Shown: positions 34,801 through 43,149, counted from the stretch's first letter. The stretch is 43,149 bases of DNA from Clostridia bacterium (GCA_017438845.1 JAFRUO010000033.1:1-43149); one strand, 5' to 3'. Made by a program: numbers and translations. Notes: a model not told the origin generated them from the letters alone.

Positions 34801-35300
34801 GGGGAACGGCTACGCACAGGCTTATGGAGGTTTGTGATTTTGCCGCCGCCGAAAAGGATTTGCCGTCGGAAATCGAGCGCCTTGTCGGCACGGGGAAGCT
34901 TAGCCGTGAGCAGGCAGACGCAATTGACAGGGAAAGCGTGAAGGCGTTCTTTACAAGCTCTCTTTACCGCAGAATCAAGGCATCCGACACCGTTCTTCGG
35001 GAATACCGCTTTACGGTGTTCTGTCCGCTTGAAATGCTTGACAGCGAGAGGGGTAAGCTTTTCCCCGAGGAAAAAATTCTCGTTCAGGGCGTAATTGACT
35101 GCGCCTTTGCCGAGGACGGAAAGCTTGTCGTGCTTGACTACAAAACCGACAATGTTAACGAAGCCGATACGCTTGCCGAAATGTATAAAAACCAGCTTCT
35201 TGTTTATAAGCTAGCCGCAGAGCAGGCTCTCGGCACAGAGGTTAAAGAGCTGCTTTTGTATTCGTTTAAATTAAACAGCGAAATAGAAATTAACGGGTAA
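31803..35300 (+). CDS. addA: ATP-dependent helicase/nuclease subunit AddA
   Basis: UvrD-like superfamily 1 motor plus RecB-family nuclease of the AddAB complex; it unwinds DNA ends and degrades one strand until a regulatory (Chi-like) site. It has 1165 residues. Visible motifs: Q-motif WSDAQKEAI, Walker A AAAGSGKT (25-32), Walker B IDEYQDT, VGDIKQSIYRFR, IMTIHKSKGLEFP, YYVAMTRAKEKL, and the C-terminal nuclease block GVIDCAF/VVLDYKTD. Unlike AddB its Walker A is perfect. It overlaps addB, which ensures balanced expression. Confidence 0.96.
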   Translation: MADVTWSDAQKEAIETDGKSIIVSAAAGSGKTSVLVERIIRKICASQNPARVDRLLVVTFTKAAANEMRTRLAEAIDKKLIQRPGDSFLMRQKALLPMAKICNMDRFFNELVRDNFHTLGITPDYRILDDSEAKLLINESVEEALEECYDEGGEAFENLLEVVGVTSDDYNLGTIVKKINSYSEAFIVPEKWLGEVKKAYSEKCKPEDTVFGRVILDAFLKKARYSLSLLEQAKEYVTDIEGLEKVLILIQNEEAACRGLISLCESNDWDGLYTQTSCLKFAKFPYVGNDYKDLPEKGWAQALRDRAKTILKEGASLVCADSSDFLGDAERLYPVIEKLMEIVFRYRELYAEKKRAVNSMDFNDILHLTVKLLIEDGKPTRMAKELSDSFDEIFIDEYQDTNEAQDAVFKALSRDEKNLFLVGDIKQSIYRFRLAMPRLFLEKMELWRKEGYTKGHFVNLDCNYRSRKSVLDFVNLTFEGTMSREVGEINYDSEQSLKAGLKYPESDRCQPEIYLLEKNSLPDGYGEAQFIADKIEHILRHETVYDSKKKQTRPARRKDICVLFRRNAPGLTLLRELKKRELPAFMEASDGFFKNREVQTVVSLLNIIDNPLQDIHLLNVLMSPLYGFNADDIAELRINCRHGRLFDAVRTAQDEKSKSFIETYSRYRRLSTVLSVKALIRTVYEDTGYLYAVSAQPNGDVKRLNLLLLLEYASSYESNTSNGLSGFMRYVQSCIDSDSEPASASGVSENADVVKIMTIHKSKGLEFPFVIVGNLEYNDFTDKKTDVKINEDTGVGIKVCEKKNFKKYSTVQYEAAKEKCAVSNCSEALRIYYVAMTRAKEKLILCASVANAERRVNELAYSALLDKLDPVEVLHTSSFLNLLLKVFLKHKDFGDFRKLCSVDIPSKGDGGISLTAKIVTEPYLSNEDGNEKTEKELSYDSELLGLLKKRTDYTYPYAVLAELPTKKAASSFNSSFVNRRYFAGSMPDFASKSGLSSAGRGTATHRLMEVCDFAAAEKDLPSEIERLVGTGKLSREQADAIDRESVKAFFTSSLYRRIKASDTVLREYRFTVFCPLEMLDSERGKLFPEEKILVQGVIDCAFAEDGKLVVLDYKTDNVNEADTLAEMYKNQLLVYKLAAEQALGTEVKELLLYSFKLNSEIEING

Positions 35301-35323
35301 AAAGAGGAATTTTAAAAAAACAC

Positions 35324-35352
35324 TTGCTTTTTTCTTTTCTATGTGTTAATAT
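35324..35352 (+). promoter_or_regulatory. Promoter of rpmE
   Basis: -35 TTGCTT (35324-35329) and -10 TAATAT (35347-35352) with a 17-bp spacer, 42 bases before the ATG. Confidence 0.65.
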
Positions 35353-35394
35353 TTTTAAGCTTACAATAAACGATTAGTAAAGAGGTGGAAGTTA

Positions 35395-35604
35395 ATGAAA
35401 GACGGAATTCATCCCGCATACAAGGCAACAACCGTTAGGTGTGCCTGCGGTGCAACATACGAAACTGCTTCAACAAAAGAGGACATTCGTGTAGACATTT
35501 GCTCAAATTGTCACCCGTTCTTCACCGGCAAGCAGAAGCTTGTTGATACCGGCGGACGTGTTGACAGGTTTAATAAGAGATACAATCTCGGTAAAAAAGA
35601 CTAA
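35395..35604 (+). CDS. rpmE: 50S ribosomal protein L31, zinc-binding type
   Basis: A 69-residue L31 protein of the large ribosomal subunit, joining at the subunit interface. It is the C+ (zinc) form: C16 and C18 (RCACGATY) with C36 and C39 (ICSNCHPF) are intact. Bacteria often keep a second, Cys-less L31 for zinc shortage; none is in the window. The end [18 protein letters not shown] is typical. The ATG follows GAGGTGG. It has its own promoter and a terminator directly after. Confidence 0.97.
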   Translation: MKDGIHPAYKATTVRCACGATYETASTKEDIRVDICSNCHPFFTGKQKLVDTGGRVDRFNKRYNLGKKD

Positions 35605-35612
35605 ACATTCAG

Positions 35613-35637
35613 AAGCGGTACTGCGGTGCCGCTTTTT
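35613..35637 (+). terminator. Terminator of rpmE
   Basis: GCGGTAC (35615-35621) pairs with GTGCCGC (35626-35632), one G-U pair, followed by TTTTT. Confidence 0.8.
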
Positions 35638-35656
35638 GATTTAAGGGGGTGTTCGT

Positions 35657-36280
35657 TTGTCGTCCTACAAAACAGTAAAGCAAAAAGCCTGCGGAGAGTT
35701 TACCGAAAAACGCTCGCGCTTTATAGGCTATGCCTGCCCCGTTTCCACCGAGGAGCAGGCAAATGAATTTATCTCCGAAATCAAATCAAAGCACTGGGAT
35801 GCAAGGCACAATGTTTACGCATATATCCTCAAGGACGGTAATTTTAAAAAGTACTCCGACGACGGCGAGCCGCAGGGAACCGCAGGTATGCCCGTGCTTG
35901 AGGTGATCGGCAAAAGCGGACTGTGCGACGTCTGCGTTGTCGTAACAAGGTACTTCGGCGGTATTCTGCTCGGAGGCGGCGGACTTTTCAGAGCCTACAC
36001 AAAGGCGGCTTCGCTTGCGCTTGAGAGCGCTTGCCCCGTCACTATGGAGCTATGCAGTGTGTTGAGTATAAAATGTGATTATTCCGCTCATCAGAAGCTG
36101 CAGAAATTGCTTGAAAAGAATGAAGCTCATATCACCGACACCGACTACGCCGAGGAGGTCACCGTCCGCTTTTATGTAAGGAATGAGGATGAGAAAAAAA
36201 TCAAGGAGCTTATCTTCGATTTTTCCGGCGGAAAAATACGGGCGGAAAAGACGGAAGAAAGGTATCTTATGACGGAATAA
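35657..36280 (+). CDS. yigZ: YigZ/IMPACT family protein
   Basis: A 207-residue protein of the YigZ family (UPF0029), related to eukaryotic IMPACT, with an N-terminal RWD-unrelated domain (about 15-120: RSRFIGYACPV, HNVYAYIL, DDGEPQGTAGMP, VVTRYFGGILLGGGGL) and a smaller C-terminal ferredoxin-like domain. The molecular role is not established; links to proteolysis or translation control have been proposed. It starts at TTG 35657 after AAGGGGGTG. It comes after the rpmE terminator and about 80 bases before dgt. Confidence 0.9.
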   Translation: MSSYKTVKQKACGEFTEKRSRFIGYACPVSTEEQANEFISEIKSKHWDARHNVYAYILKDGNFKKYSDDGEPQGTAGMPVLEVIGKSGLCDVCVVVTRYFGGILLGGGGLFRAYTKAASLALESACPVTMELCSVLSIKCDYSAHQKLQKLLEKNEAHITDTDYAEEVTVRFYVRNEDEKKIKELIFDFSGGKIRAEKTEERYLMTE

Positions 36281-36359
36281 TAAAAAAATAATACTTTAAG
36301 GGGAATTTTTGAATTTTTCCCGTATATATTATCAGTTGCTTTTTTAAAGAGGTAAAAAT

Positions 36360-37355
36360 ATGCTTATCCGTGAAAAGACACAACTTAACGAAAGGCAGTT
36401 GCTTTCCGAACACGCCTGTCTGTCCGAAAATTCAAAGGGCAGACTGCACCCGGAAAAGGAGTGCGATATCCGCACCTGCTTTCAGCGGGACCGTGACAGG
36501 ATAATTCATTCCAACGCCTTCCGCAGATTAAAGCATAAAACTCAGGTCTTTCTCTCTCCCGAGGGCGACCATTACCGTACAAGGCTTACGCATACGCTTG
36601 AGGTTTCGCAGATTGCACGCACCATTGCCTGCGGTCTCGGACTCAACGGCGACCTTACCGAAGCCATTGCGCTCGGTCACGACTTAGGTCACACCCCCTT
36701 CGGTCATGCAGGGGAAAGGGCTCTTAACGAGGTCTTTCCCGACGGCTTTCGTCATTTTGAGCAGAGCCTTCGTGTTGTGGACAAACTCGAAAAATACGGC
36801 GAGGGGCTCAACCTCACTTACGAGGTAAGGGACGGAATACTTTGCCATACGGTCGGCAAGGAGGCTGACACGCTTGAGGGCAGGGTGGTTAAGCTTGCCG
36901 ACAGAATCGCCTACATCAATCACGACATCGACGACGCCATCAGAGCAGGCGTGCTCAGCGAAGCCGATTTGCCCGAGCATATCTGCCGCGTACTGGGCGA
37001 CTCGAAGTCGAAAAGAATTAACACGCTTGTCTTTTCCGCAATTGAAAACAGCGGCGAGAGCATTGCGCTTGCCGACACAATACAGCAGTCCTTTGACGAG
37101 CTTCACAGCTTTATGTATAAAATGGTTTATACAAACAAAAAATGCAAGGGTGAAGAAAAGAAGGCGGAGGCGCTGATTAAAACACTTTACGCCTACTACA
37201 CCGAGCATACGGACGACATGCCCAAGCTTTACCGCCGTGTCAGCGAAACCGAGGGCGCAGGCAGAGCCGCATGCGACTATGTTTCAAGTATGTCAGACAG
37301 CTATGTGCTGAGAGTTTATAACGAGCTGTTTATACCGACGGCTTGGATGGAATAA
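36360..37355 (+). CDS. dgt: Deoxyguanosinetriphosphate triphosphohydrolase-like protein
   Basis: A 331-residue HD-domain dNTP triphosphohydrolase of the Dgt family, which removes tripolyphosphate from dNTPs (dGTP in E. coli). HD-domain metal ligands are visible: H in RLTHTLEV, HD in IALGHDLGHTPFGHAGE, and the final Asp in DRIAYINHDIDD. The N-terminal FQRDRDRIIHSNAFRRLKHK motif is typical of the family. The exact nucleotide preference is unknown. The ATG follows AGAGGT. It lies 18 bases upstream of dnaG, a common order in Clostridia that links dNTP control with replication priming. Confidence 0.94.
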   Translation: MLIREKTQLNERQLLSEHACLSENSKGRLHPEKECDIRTCFQRDRDRIIHSNAFRRLKHKTQVFLSPEGDHYRTRLTHTLEVSQIARTIACGLGLNGDLTEAIALGHDLGHTPFGHAGERALNEVFPDGFRHFEQSLRVVDKLEKYGEGLNLTYEVRDGILCHTVGKEADTLEGRVVKLADRIAYINHDIDDAIRAGVLSEADLPEHICRVLGDSKSKRINTLVFSAIENSGESIALADTIQQSFDELHSFMYKMVYTNKKCKGEEKKAEALIKTLYAYYTEHTDDMPKLYRRVSETEGAGRAACDYVSSMSDSYVLRVYNELFIPTAWME

Positions 37356-37373
37356 TCAAAAAGGAGGGGAAAT

Positions 37374-39143
37374 ATGCCGCTTAGCGATGAATTTTTAAAT
37401 GAACTGAGAATGAAGGCTGACATTGAAGCCACCGTTTCCCCTTATGTAACTTTAAAGAGAAAGGGCAGGCTTTTAGGCGGCCTTTGCCCGTTTCACAATG
37501 AAAAAACCCCGTCCTTTTACGTTTATCCCGAAACGCAGAGCTATTACTGCTTCGGCTGCGGCAGCGGCGGCGACGTTATTACATTTATTAAAAATATCGA
37601 AAACCTCGATTATATGGAGGCAGTTAAATTCCTCTGCGACAAAAACGGAATTGCAATGCCCGAGGACAATTACGACCGCGGGTTAATGAATATCAAGCGC
37701 CGTATTTACGAGGCTAACAGAGAGGCGGCAAGGTTTTATTATAAGCAGCTGGTTTCCGGGCAGAACGCCAAGGGCAGGGAATACTGCAGCCAAAGGCGGC
37801 TGAGCCCCGATACCGTTAAAAATTTCGGATTGGGCTATGCTCCCGAGGGCTGGGATATCCTGAAAAAACACCTTAATTCCCTCGGCTTTACCGACAACGA
37901 GCTTCTGCAGGCGGACCTTATCAAGCAAACCTCAAAAGGAAACTGTATTGATTCCTTCAGAAACAGACTTGTTTTTCCGATAATTGATTTAAGAGGCAAT
38001 GTTCTCGGCTTCAGCGGAAGAAGGATTAATGAGGAGGACAACCCGAAATACGTCAACACAAAGGACACTGCCGTTTACAAAAAGGGCAGGGAGATTTTCG
38101 GACTCAATCTTGCAAAAAAAGGCAACACCGACAGGCTGATTCTCTGCGAGGGCAATGTAGATGTAGTTATGCTTCATCAGGCAGGCTTTACAAATGCGGT
38201 TGCGTGTCTCGGCACGGCGCTGACTCAGGAGCAAGCGCAGATACTTTCGAGATACACCGGAGAAATCCTTATCTGCTATGACAATGACGAGGCGGGAAGA
38301 AAAGCCGTTGAAAAGGCGCTTAATGTTTTTTCACAGACAAGCCTTCACACAAAGGTTATCACCATGTCGGGCGGCAAGGACCCCGACGAAATAATCAGAA
38401 ATCACGGCGTTGAACGCTTCCGCGCTCTTATTGAGGGAGCCTCAAACGACGTTGAATACAAGCTTAACAATGAACTTCACAAATACGATGTGCTCACCAA
38501 CGACGGCAAAGTAAGCTATATGAAGGCGGCTTCAAATGTTCTTGCGTCGCTTAACAATGCCGTTGAGGTTGACGTTTATGCTTCAAAGCTTTCCGAGGAG
38601 CTTAATATCAGCAAGCAGGCTATTCTCAGCGAAGTGCAGAAGGCGAAACGCTCCTATAAAAGAACGGAGCAAAGAGAAAGCTTTGACAAAATCAAAAAAT
38701 CCTTCGATAACCCGCGTGACGTCAGAAACCGCATTAATCCTCAGCGTAGGGACAACCTTCACGCCGCAAAGGCAGAGGAAACGCTGATTTCGATTCTTAT
38801 GAATATGCCGTCGGTTTACAATAGCATTAAGGAAAAGATTTCAGCCGATGATTTTGTTACCGAGTTTAATTCAAGAGTTTTCGGCGTGATTTGTCAGCGT
38901 ATCAATGAGGACAAGCCCGTTGACCTGACCTTCCTCGGCTCGTATTTTAACGACGAGGAAATGGGCGTGATTGCAGGCATTACGGCTAATGCTCAGTTAA
39001 TCGGTAATAATATAAACGAATGTGAGGACTGTATCAGGGTAATCAAAAACGAAAAGGGAAAAAGTAATGAAAAGCCATCGGATATGTCCGAGGATGACTT
39101 TTTAAATATATTCAGACAAAAGAATAAAAAAGAAAATACATAA
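37374..39143 (+). CDS. dnaG: DNA primase
   Basis: Makes RNA primers for replication. It has 589 residues. The zinc-binding domain at the N-terminus has C38, H41, C59 and C62 (CPFH and CFGC). The catalytic TOPRIM domain is in the middle: [13 protein letters not shown] holds the metal-binding Glu and [11 protein letters not shown] the Asp pair. The C-terminal helicase-binding part (about 450-589) is less conserved, as usual, and ends in a basic, Asn/Lys-rich tail. The ATG follows GGAGGGG. It sits between dgt and rpoD, as in the macromolecular synthesis operon. Confidence 0.96.
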   Translation: MPLSDEFLNELRMKADIEATVSPYVTLKRKGRLLGGLCPFHNEKTPSFYVYPETQSYYCFGCGSGGDVITFIKNIENLDYMEAVKFLCDKNGIAMPEDNYDRGLMNIKRRIYEANREAARFYYKQLVSGQNAKGREYCSQRRLSPDTVKNFGLGYAPEGWDILKKHLNSLGFTDNELLQADLIKQTSKGNCIDSFRNRLVFPIIDLRGNVLGFSGRRINEEDNPKYVNTKDTAVYKKGREIFGLNLAKKGNTDRLILCEGNVDVVMLHQAGFTNAVACLGTALTQEQAQILSRYTGEILICYDNDEAGRKAVEKALNVFSQTSLHTKVITMSGGKDPDEIIRNHGVERFRALIEGASNDVEYKLNNELHKYDVLTNDGKVSYMKAASNVLASLNNAVEVDVYASKLSEELNISKQAILSEVQKAKRSYKRTEQRESFDKIKKSFDNPRDVRNRINPQRRDNLHAAKAEETLISILMNMPSVYNSIKEKISADDFVTEFNSRVFGVICQRINEDKPVDLTFLGSYFNDEEMGVIAGITANAQLIGNNINECEDCIRVIKNEKGKSNEKPSDMSEDDFLNIFRQKNKKENT

Positions 39144-39159
39144 TGTGAAAGGGAAGGCT

Positions 39160-40257
39160 ATGGAGAACAGTACAGAAAAGAAAAACCTTATTGCCGAGCT
39201 TATTGAAAAGGGTAAGGCTTCGGGCAAGGTAACAACTCAGGAAATTGACGCCGCAATGATTGAAAGCGAGCTTGATATGGAGGAGCTTGAAAAGGTTTAC
39301 GAAAGCCTTGAAAGCCTCAACATTGAAATCGTTGACGACTTCGACCTTAATCTTGACGTTACCGAATTTGAGCAGGAGCTTCCTAAGGGGCAGGATTCCT
39401 CTGAGGCGTCCGCCGACGGTCATGCCAACGGAATGGACGACCCTGTTAAGGTCTACCTTAAGGAAATCGGACGTGTTCCGCTTCTTACTCCCGAGGAGGA
39501 AATCGACCTTGCTATGCGTATCGCCGACGACGACACGCAGGCTAAGAAAAGGCTTGCCGAAGCAAACCTCAGGCTTGTTGTCAGCATTGCAAAAAGATAT
39601 GTCGGCAGGGGAATGCACTTCCTCGACCTTATCCAGGAGGGCAACCTCGGTCTTATCAAGGCGGTTGAAAAGTTTGATTATACCAAGGGCTTTAAGTTCT
39701 CAACCTATGCTACCTGGTGGATAAGACAGGCAATTACAAGGGCGATTGCCGACCAGGCGAGAACTATCAGAATACCCGTTCATATGGTTGAAACCATCAA
39801 CAAGGTTAAAAAGACCAACAGCCAGCTTCTTCACAAAAACGGCAGGGATCCGACTGCCGAGGAAATTGCTAAAGAGCTTGATATGCCCGTTGACAAGGTA
39901 AGGGAAATCCTTCGTGTTGCACAGGAGCCCGTTTCCCTTGAAACGCCTATCGGCGAAGAGGAAGACAGCCACCTCGGCGACTTTATTCCCGACGATGAGG
40001 CGCTTGCGCCTGCAGACGCCGCTTCAATGCTGCTTCTTAAGGAACAGCTTGAAGAGGTGCTTAAAACCCTTACCGAGAGAGAAGCGATGGTCTTAAAACT
40101 TCGCTTCGGTCTTGAGGACGGACACCCCAGAACTCTTGAGGAGGTCGGCAAGACCTTTGACGTTACAAGAGAGAGAATCAGGCAGATTGAGGCGAAGGCT
40201 CTTCGCAAGCTCCGCCACCCGTCAAGAAGCAAGAAATTAAAGGATTTCCTTGATTAA
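39160..40257 (+). CDS. rpoD: RNA polymerase primary sigma factor (RpoD/SigA)
   Basis: The housekeeping sigma-70 factor. It has 365 residues, the short form common in Firmicutes with a small acidic region 1.1. Region 1.2 is at [16 protein letters not shown], region 2 covers [20 protein letters not shown] to [14 protein letters not shown] (-10 recognition), region 3 follows VHMVETINK, and region 4.2 has the [23 protein letters not shown] (-35 recognition). A GTG at 39145 is in frame, but ATG 39160 is better spaced from AAGGGAAGG. It follows dnaG by 16 bases. The promoters in this window match its consensus. Confidence 0.97.
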   Translation: MENSTEKKNLIAELIEKGKASGKVTTQEIDAAMIESELDMEELEKVYESLESLNIEIVDDFDLNLDVTEFEQELPKGQDSSEASADGHANGMDDPVKVYLKEIGRVPLLTPEEEIDLAMRIADDDTQAKKRLAEANLRLVVSIAKRYVGRGMHFLDLIQEGNLGLIKAVEKFDYTKGFKFSTYATWWIRQAITRAIADQARTIRIPVHMVETINKVKKTNSQLLHKNGRDPTAEEIAKELDMPVDKVREILRVAQEPVSLETPIGEEEDSHLGDFIPDDEALAPADAASMLLLKEQLEEVLKTLTEREAMVLKLRFGLEDGHPRTLEEVGKTFDVTRERIRQIEAKALRKLRHPSRSKKLKDFLD

Positions 40258-40284
40258 CGGAAAATGCGAAGGGAAGTGAACGGT

Positions 40285-41253
40285 ATGTGTTCGGTTAAAA
40301 AACACAGACTGACAGCTCTGGCTGTTGCATTTGTCCTTTTACTGAGTAACATCTCTGCGTTTGCCGCACTCAGCTTTTTCGATGTACGTCAGGATTCGTG
40401 GTATTATGATTCCGTTGCGTTCAACGCCGAAAAGGGCTATGTTGCCGGCTTTGCGGACGGAAGCTTCGGACCTGAGCAAAGCCTTCAGCGGCAGGATTTT
40501 GTCGTTATTCTTTCCAAGGTTTTCGAGGCGGATGTTTCTTCGTATGCACATAAGGCTAATGCGAAACTTGCGGACATCCATCCTAACGGTTATTACGCAG
40601 CCGCAGTCAACTGGGCGGTTGACAAGGGAATAATTAGCGGCTATGAAAACGGAAAATTCGGAGTCGGCGATTATATTACCAGAGAGCAGATTGCGACTAT
40701 TCTTTACAGATGCGTCGGAATGCCCGAGGTTGGGAGCGAGTCTGATTTCCTGTCTGCCTTTAAAGACAGCAACTCTGTGAGTACCTTTGCGGCAAAGCCG
40801 ATGGCTTGGGCTGTACAGAATGAAATAATAGCAGGCTCGGCAGATAAAAGACTTATGTCAAGAAGCTTTGCTACCAGGGCTCAGATTTGCGCCATTATTA
40901 TGCGTGTCGATTCGCGCGGAATGGTGCAGGGGATTATCGCACGCCTCAACGCAACCGAAACTGTCGTCAACCCGCCCGCACCCGTTGTCAGGAAGTATTA
41001 TTTCAGAAACGCCAATCTGCTTAAAGAGCATTACGGCAAGCACGGCTCGGAGGTCGGCGCAGTAAGTGAAACCGATTACCTTAACAAGGCGAATGCCGTT
41101 ATTAATAACAGTAATGCTTTACATAAAAATGAGAAGGAAGATAATGATGACATTTACTATCTGACTTCTACGGGCGAAATCGTTTTCGTTTCCGTTGACG
41201 GCTTTATAAGAACTTATTTTATTGCAAGCCTTGCTTATTATAATAAACAGTAG
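40285..41253 (+). CDS. SLH-domain surface protein with toxin-like C-terminal domain
   Basis: A 322-residue secreted protein. The signal peptide ends near AFA (25-27). Three S-layer homology repeats follow at about 30-80, 92-140 and 150-207 (motifs FFDV, GYVAGFADGSFGPEQ, ITREQ, FATRAQ); they would anchor it to the cell wall. After a Pro-rich linker (VVNPPAPVV) residues 238-322 form a separate domain with EHYGKHG (H249, H253), a YLNKA helix, GFIRTYF (R309, T310) and a terminal YYNKQ. This layout resembles C-terminal RNase-type (BECR fold, CdiA-C-like) toxin domains of polymorphic toxins, but I could not confirm it. ATG 40285 follows GGGAAGTGA; an upstream ATG at 40264 lacks a ribosome site. No immunity gene is adjacent. 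Confidence 0.85.
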   Translation: MCSVKKHRLTALAVAFVLLLSNISAFAALSFFDVRQDSWYYDSVAFNAEKGYVAGFADGSFGPEQSLQRQDFVVILSKVFEADVSSYAHKANAKLADIHPNGYYAAAVNWAVDKGIISGYENGKFGVGDYITREQIATILYRCVGMPEVGSESDFLSAFKDSNSVSTFAAKPMAWAVQNEIIAGSADKRLMSRSFATRAQICAIIMRVDSRGMVQGIIARLNATETVVNPPAPVVRKYYFRNANLLKEHYGKHGSEVGAVSETDYLNKANAVINNSNALHKNEKEDNDDIYYLTSTGEIVFVSVDGFIRTYFIASLAYYNKQ

Positions 41254-41265
41254 CACAGAAACAAC

Positions 41266-41299
41266 AAAGCTCCGCAGAACTGTCTGCGGAGCTTTTTAT
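41266..41299. terminator. Terminator shared by the SLH and O-antigen-ligase genes
   Basis: AAAGCTCCGCAGA (41266-41278) pairs with TCTGCGGAGCTTT (41283-41295) in a perfect 13-bp stem with T-run on the right and A-run on the left, so it can stop both converging genes. Confidence 0.92.
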
Positions 41300-41307
41300 A
41301 TGTGTTT

Positions 41308-42777
41308 TTATTCGTCGTCATCCTCGTCGTCCATATCGGACATAGCCTCGACCAGCTGGTTTTTGTCAACGTCATCGCCGATACTGAGTGTGTCGTCGGT
41401 AGAGTTGTTGATTTCAACAATCGACATAAACATCGTAACCAGGAAAAGATACGGAATCGGGCAGAAAATACCCGGATTTACAAGCGACATCATTTCAATT
41501 CCGAGATAGGAAATGAGCACGGTTATGTTAAATATTGTTCGCTTTTTCAAGAAGAGTATCAGCCTTTGAATAGCCTGAATAGCATATGCCGCTATTCCGA
41601 TAAGACCGAGGCTCGCCATGATCTGAAGCGGCTCGCAATGGTACCAGCAGAGGGCGAACTCTGCGGAGGGATGCACATCACGGTTGCCCATATAGGAAAG
41701 ACCCGTGCCGAAAACGGGGTTGTGATAGAAATCCTCAAAGGCTCTCTCGAAAAGCTGAACTCTGACCTCTTTTTCACCGCCCGAAATACCCATTATCAGT
41801 CGGTCGAAGGTTGCGCCGAAGAAGCCGTAGAAGTCCTGCACAAACAGTGTTACCGCCGCAACAATACCGCCGCCGATTGCTATGTAGGTCCATCTGTGTC
41901 GTCTGTCAATGCCTATCAGCACGCTGATTGCCATCATAAGCTCAATAAAGCCGAAAATCAGTCCGCCTCTTGAGCCGGTCAGCAGTATTGACAAATAAAA
42001 CAGCAATGAAAGCAAAATAAACGAAGGCTTTTTTACTGCCTTAAAGGCGGCGAAAGGTATGGCGAAAATCAGGAAGGTGGAGATGTTGTTTCTCCACTGC
42101 ATATAGATTATTCCCTTTTCATGAATAACCTCCGGTATATTGGTAAGGTAAAATTCAAAAATCATAAATACGGCAAAAATTCCCATGTAAAGCATTATGT
42201 CCGTGATTTTTGACTTCATTGAATACTTTCTCGGAGTGTTGAGGTAGCTGTTGAGAAGAACATATATAAGCAGCATACCGAAGCCGAGACCGAATATATA
42301 ATAGAAAGCCGCAAGGTTAAAGTATTCCTTAAAGCTTAAAAATCCGACGCCTCCGAGGGTTACCGAAACCGAAACGAAAAGCATCGGTAAAAAGCACTTG
42401 CCGAGCACCAGCTTTTTTCGGTAGTAAACGAAGTGGAAAATTAAAGCCCCCACTACGGGAATTGCAAGCCAGACATAGTGAATAAATACGTTATAAGAGC
42501 CGTAGCATTTAATCAGCGTTTCGCTCAGAAGCAGAAAGGGGAGTGTTGTAGCAAGCAAATCTTCGCATACTATTAATAAAAAATATTCAATAAATATAAA
42601 AATAAATACGCCTGCGATTTCAATATGGAAAACCGTGATAACGCAGGCAATAGCAAGCATTATCAGCATGAACTTTTCCGAAATACAGAAATCACGGATT
42701 TTTTCGAGTATGTCATTTTTTAAAAAAGCATTCACTTTTTCAAAACCTTTCAATAAATAATAAGTGTAGGCTTTCAT
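41308..42777 (-). CDS. O-antigen ligase family (Wzy_C-type) membrane protein
   Basis: A protein of about 489 residues with some 11-12 membrane helices. The family features are TGSRGGLIFG in the second half and the large outside loop with RVQLFERAFEDFYHNPVFGTGLSY, then WYHCEPLQIMASLG. Such proteins join or polymerise surface glycans (O-antigen ligases and polymerases, teichuronic-acid type polymerases); the glycan here is unknown. The C-terminus is a very acidic soluble tail (DMDDEDDDE). The start is doubtful: TTG 42807 and ATG 42777 lie within or just after a promoter (TTGAAA/TATAAT), so GTG 42735, ten bases after AAAGG, may be the true start. No glycan genes are adjacent. Confidence 0.85.
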   Translation of the reverse strand: MKAYTYYLLKGFEKVNAFLKNDILEKIRDFCISEKFMLIMLAIACVITVFHIEIAGVFIFIFIEYFLLIVCEDLLATTLPFLLLSETLIKCYGSYNVFIHYVWLAIPVVGALIFHFVYYRKKLVLGKCFLPMLFVSVSVTLGGVGFLSFKEYFNLAAFYYIFGLGFGMLLIYVLLNSYLNTPRKYSMKSKITDIMLYMGIFAVFMIFEFYLTNIPEVIHEKGIIYMQWRNNISTFLIFAIPFAAFKAVKKPSFILLSLLFYLSILLTGSRGGLIFGFIELMMAISVLIGIDRRHRWTYIAIGGGIVAAVTLFVQDFYGFFGATFDRLIMGISGGEKEVRVQLFERAFEDFYHNPVFGTGLSYMGNRDVHPSAEFALCWYHCEPLQIMASLGLIGIAAYAIQAIQRLILFLKKRTIFNITVLISYLGIEMMSLVNPGIFCPIPYLFLVTMFMSIVEINNSTDDTLSIGDDVDKNQLVEAMSDMDDEDDDE

Positions 42778-42778
42778 A

Positions 42779-42807
42779 ATTATAATACTTAATTGCGGAC
42801 TTTTCAA
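42779..42807 (-). promoter_or_regulatory. Promoter of the O-antigen-ligase family gene
   Basis: On the minus strand -35 TTGAAA (42807-42802) and -10 TATAAT (42784-42779) are 17 bp apart. The predicted transcript start falls near 42772, inside the first codons of the ATG 42777 reading. Confidence 0.65.
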
Positions 42808-42951
42808 TATATAATTGATTAGTTTGGCTTCGCGTTAATAAAAATACATAAAAAAATCGACGTTTTAAATGAGAAACAATATAATTTGTCGGAAACACCC
42901 GGACGGGTTTTAAAAAAGAGGAAAAAAATTCAACTTTTTTGAAAATAAGTG

Positions 42952-42980
42952 TTGACAATTGTATTTAAATTTGCTATTAT
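42952..42980 (+). promoter_or_regulatory. rRNA operon promoter
   Basis: Consensus -35 TTGACA (42952-42957) and -10 TATTAT (42975-42980) with a 17-bp spacer, preceded by an A/T-rich stretch (about 42910-42950) that may act as an UP element. Nothing else is seen between 42808 and 42950 apart from a weak CCCG/CGGG hairpin at about 42898-42907. Confidence 0.85.
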
Positions 42981-42986
42981 AGCTGA

Positions 42987-43149
42987 GCGCTTTGAAGAGG
43001 AGCGCAAAGCTCGGACCTTGAAAATTAAACAACGACGAAAAGGAACCCTGAGATTCCGAGTACTGCAGAAACGCAGTACGAGGGAGAACAGAAAAGTACG
43101 AAAAGTACGAACCCAAATCGAGTAGATTTAGGAAGAAATGAGCGAGAAA
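42987..43149 (+). other. Leader of an rRNA operon (16S gene lies beyond the window)
   Basis: Downstream of the promoter lies GAGCGCTTTG...CAAAGCTC, a leader hairpin (42985-43012), then CTTGAAAATTAAAC (43017-43030), the boxA-adjacent signature found before 16S genes in Firmicutes. A GTACTGC/GCAGTAC hairpin follows (43060-43079), and GTACG repeats near 43096-43110 may belong to the 16S processing stem. No mature 16S sequence is reached by 43149. Confidence 0.8.

Noticed and set aside
41302..41973. A 223-codon plus-strand open frame
   Set aside because: It is antisense to the O-antigen-ligase family gene, whose membrane-protein pattern is clear.

Overview
The window looks like a chromosomal segment from a low-to-mid-GC Clostridia bacterium, most likely of the Oscillospirales/Ruminococcaceae group. 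The reasons are the short HisG paired with HisZ, the YerC/TrpR-like gene heading the his operon, AddAB instead of RecBCD, the order dgt-dnaG-rpoD, frequent TTG/GTG starts behind purine-rich Shine-Dalgarno sites, and families typical of gut Clostridia (DUF5685-type protein, SLH protein). The genus cannot be fixed from sequence reading alone.

Layout. 1-577 is palindrome-rich intergenic DNA ending in a promoter. 578-9062 is a complete histidine operon, yerC-hisZ-G-D-C-B-H-A-F-IE-J, almost all genes overlapping or touching. 9063-9731 holds a decayed replication-type gene of mobile-element origin with five TTGTCA boxes spaced exactly 11 bp, then two terminators. 9732-10409 (minus) is a second PHP-domain protein. 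10596-13508 is an operon of metF, a DUF5685-like protein with two Asp-rich motifs, a J-domain-like protein without HPD and with a Cys-string tail, and a membrane protein. 13584-19096 holds radC, uvrB and uvrA. 19304-21265 is a lipoprotein plus a membrane protein of unknown function.

21416-22494 carries tRNA-Thr and tRNA-Tyr, the latter followed by a tandem array of units of about 174-183 bp, each repeating the tRNA 3' end and its terminator, plus a short TIR-bounded element. An AT-rich orphan gene follows. 23213-25537 is a TetR regulator and a PutP-type Na+/solute symporter with candidate operators between them. A MATE exporter (minus) then diverges from a GH27-type glycosidase that leads into addB-addA (27138-35300). 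35395-41253 has rpmE, yigZ, dgt, dnaG, rpoD and an SLH surface protein whose C-terminus resembles a polymorphic-toxin RNase domain. 41308-42777 (minus) is an O-antigen-ligase-family membrane protein. The window ends in the promoter and leader of an rRNA operon; the 16S gene itself is outside.

Most of the window is housekeeping: histidine synthesis, excision repair (UvrAB), recombination repair (AddAB), primase/sigma-A, and tRNA/rRNA supply. The points worth a second look are the tRNA-Tyr 3'-end repeat array (resembling, by arrangement, the rtT repeats of E. coli tyrT), the DUF5685/Cys-string J-like protein/membrane protein cassette, the SLH protein with a toxin-like C-terminus, and the decayed replication module with helically phased boxes.
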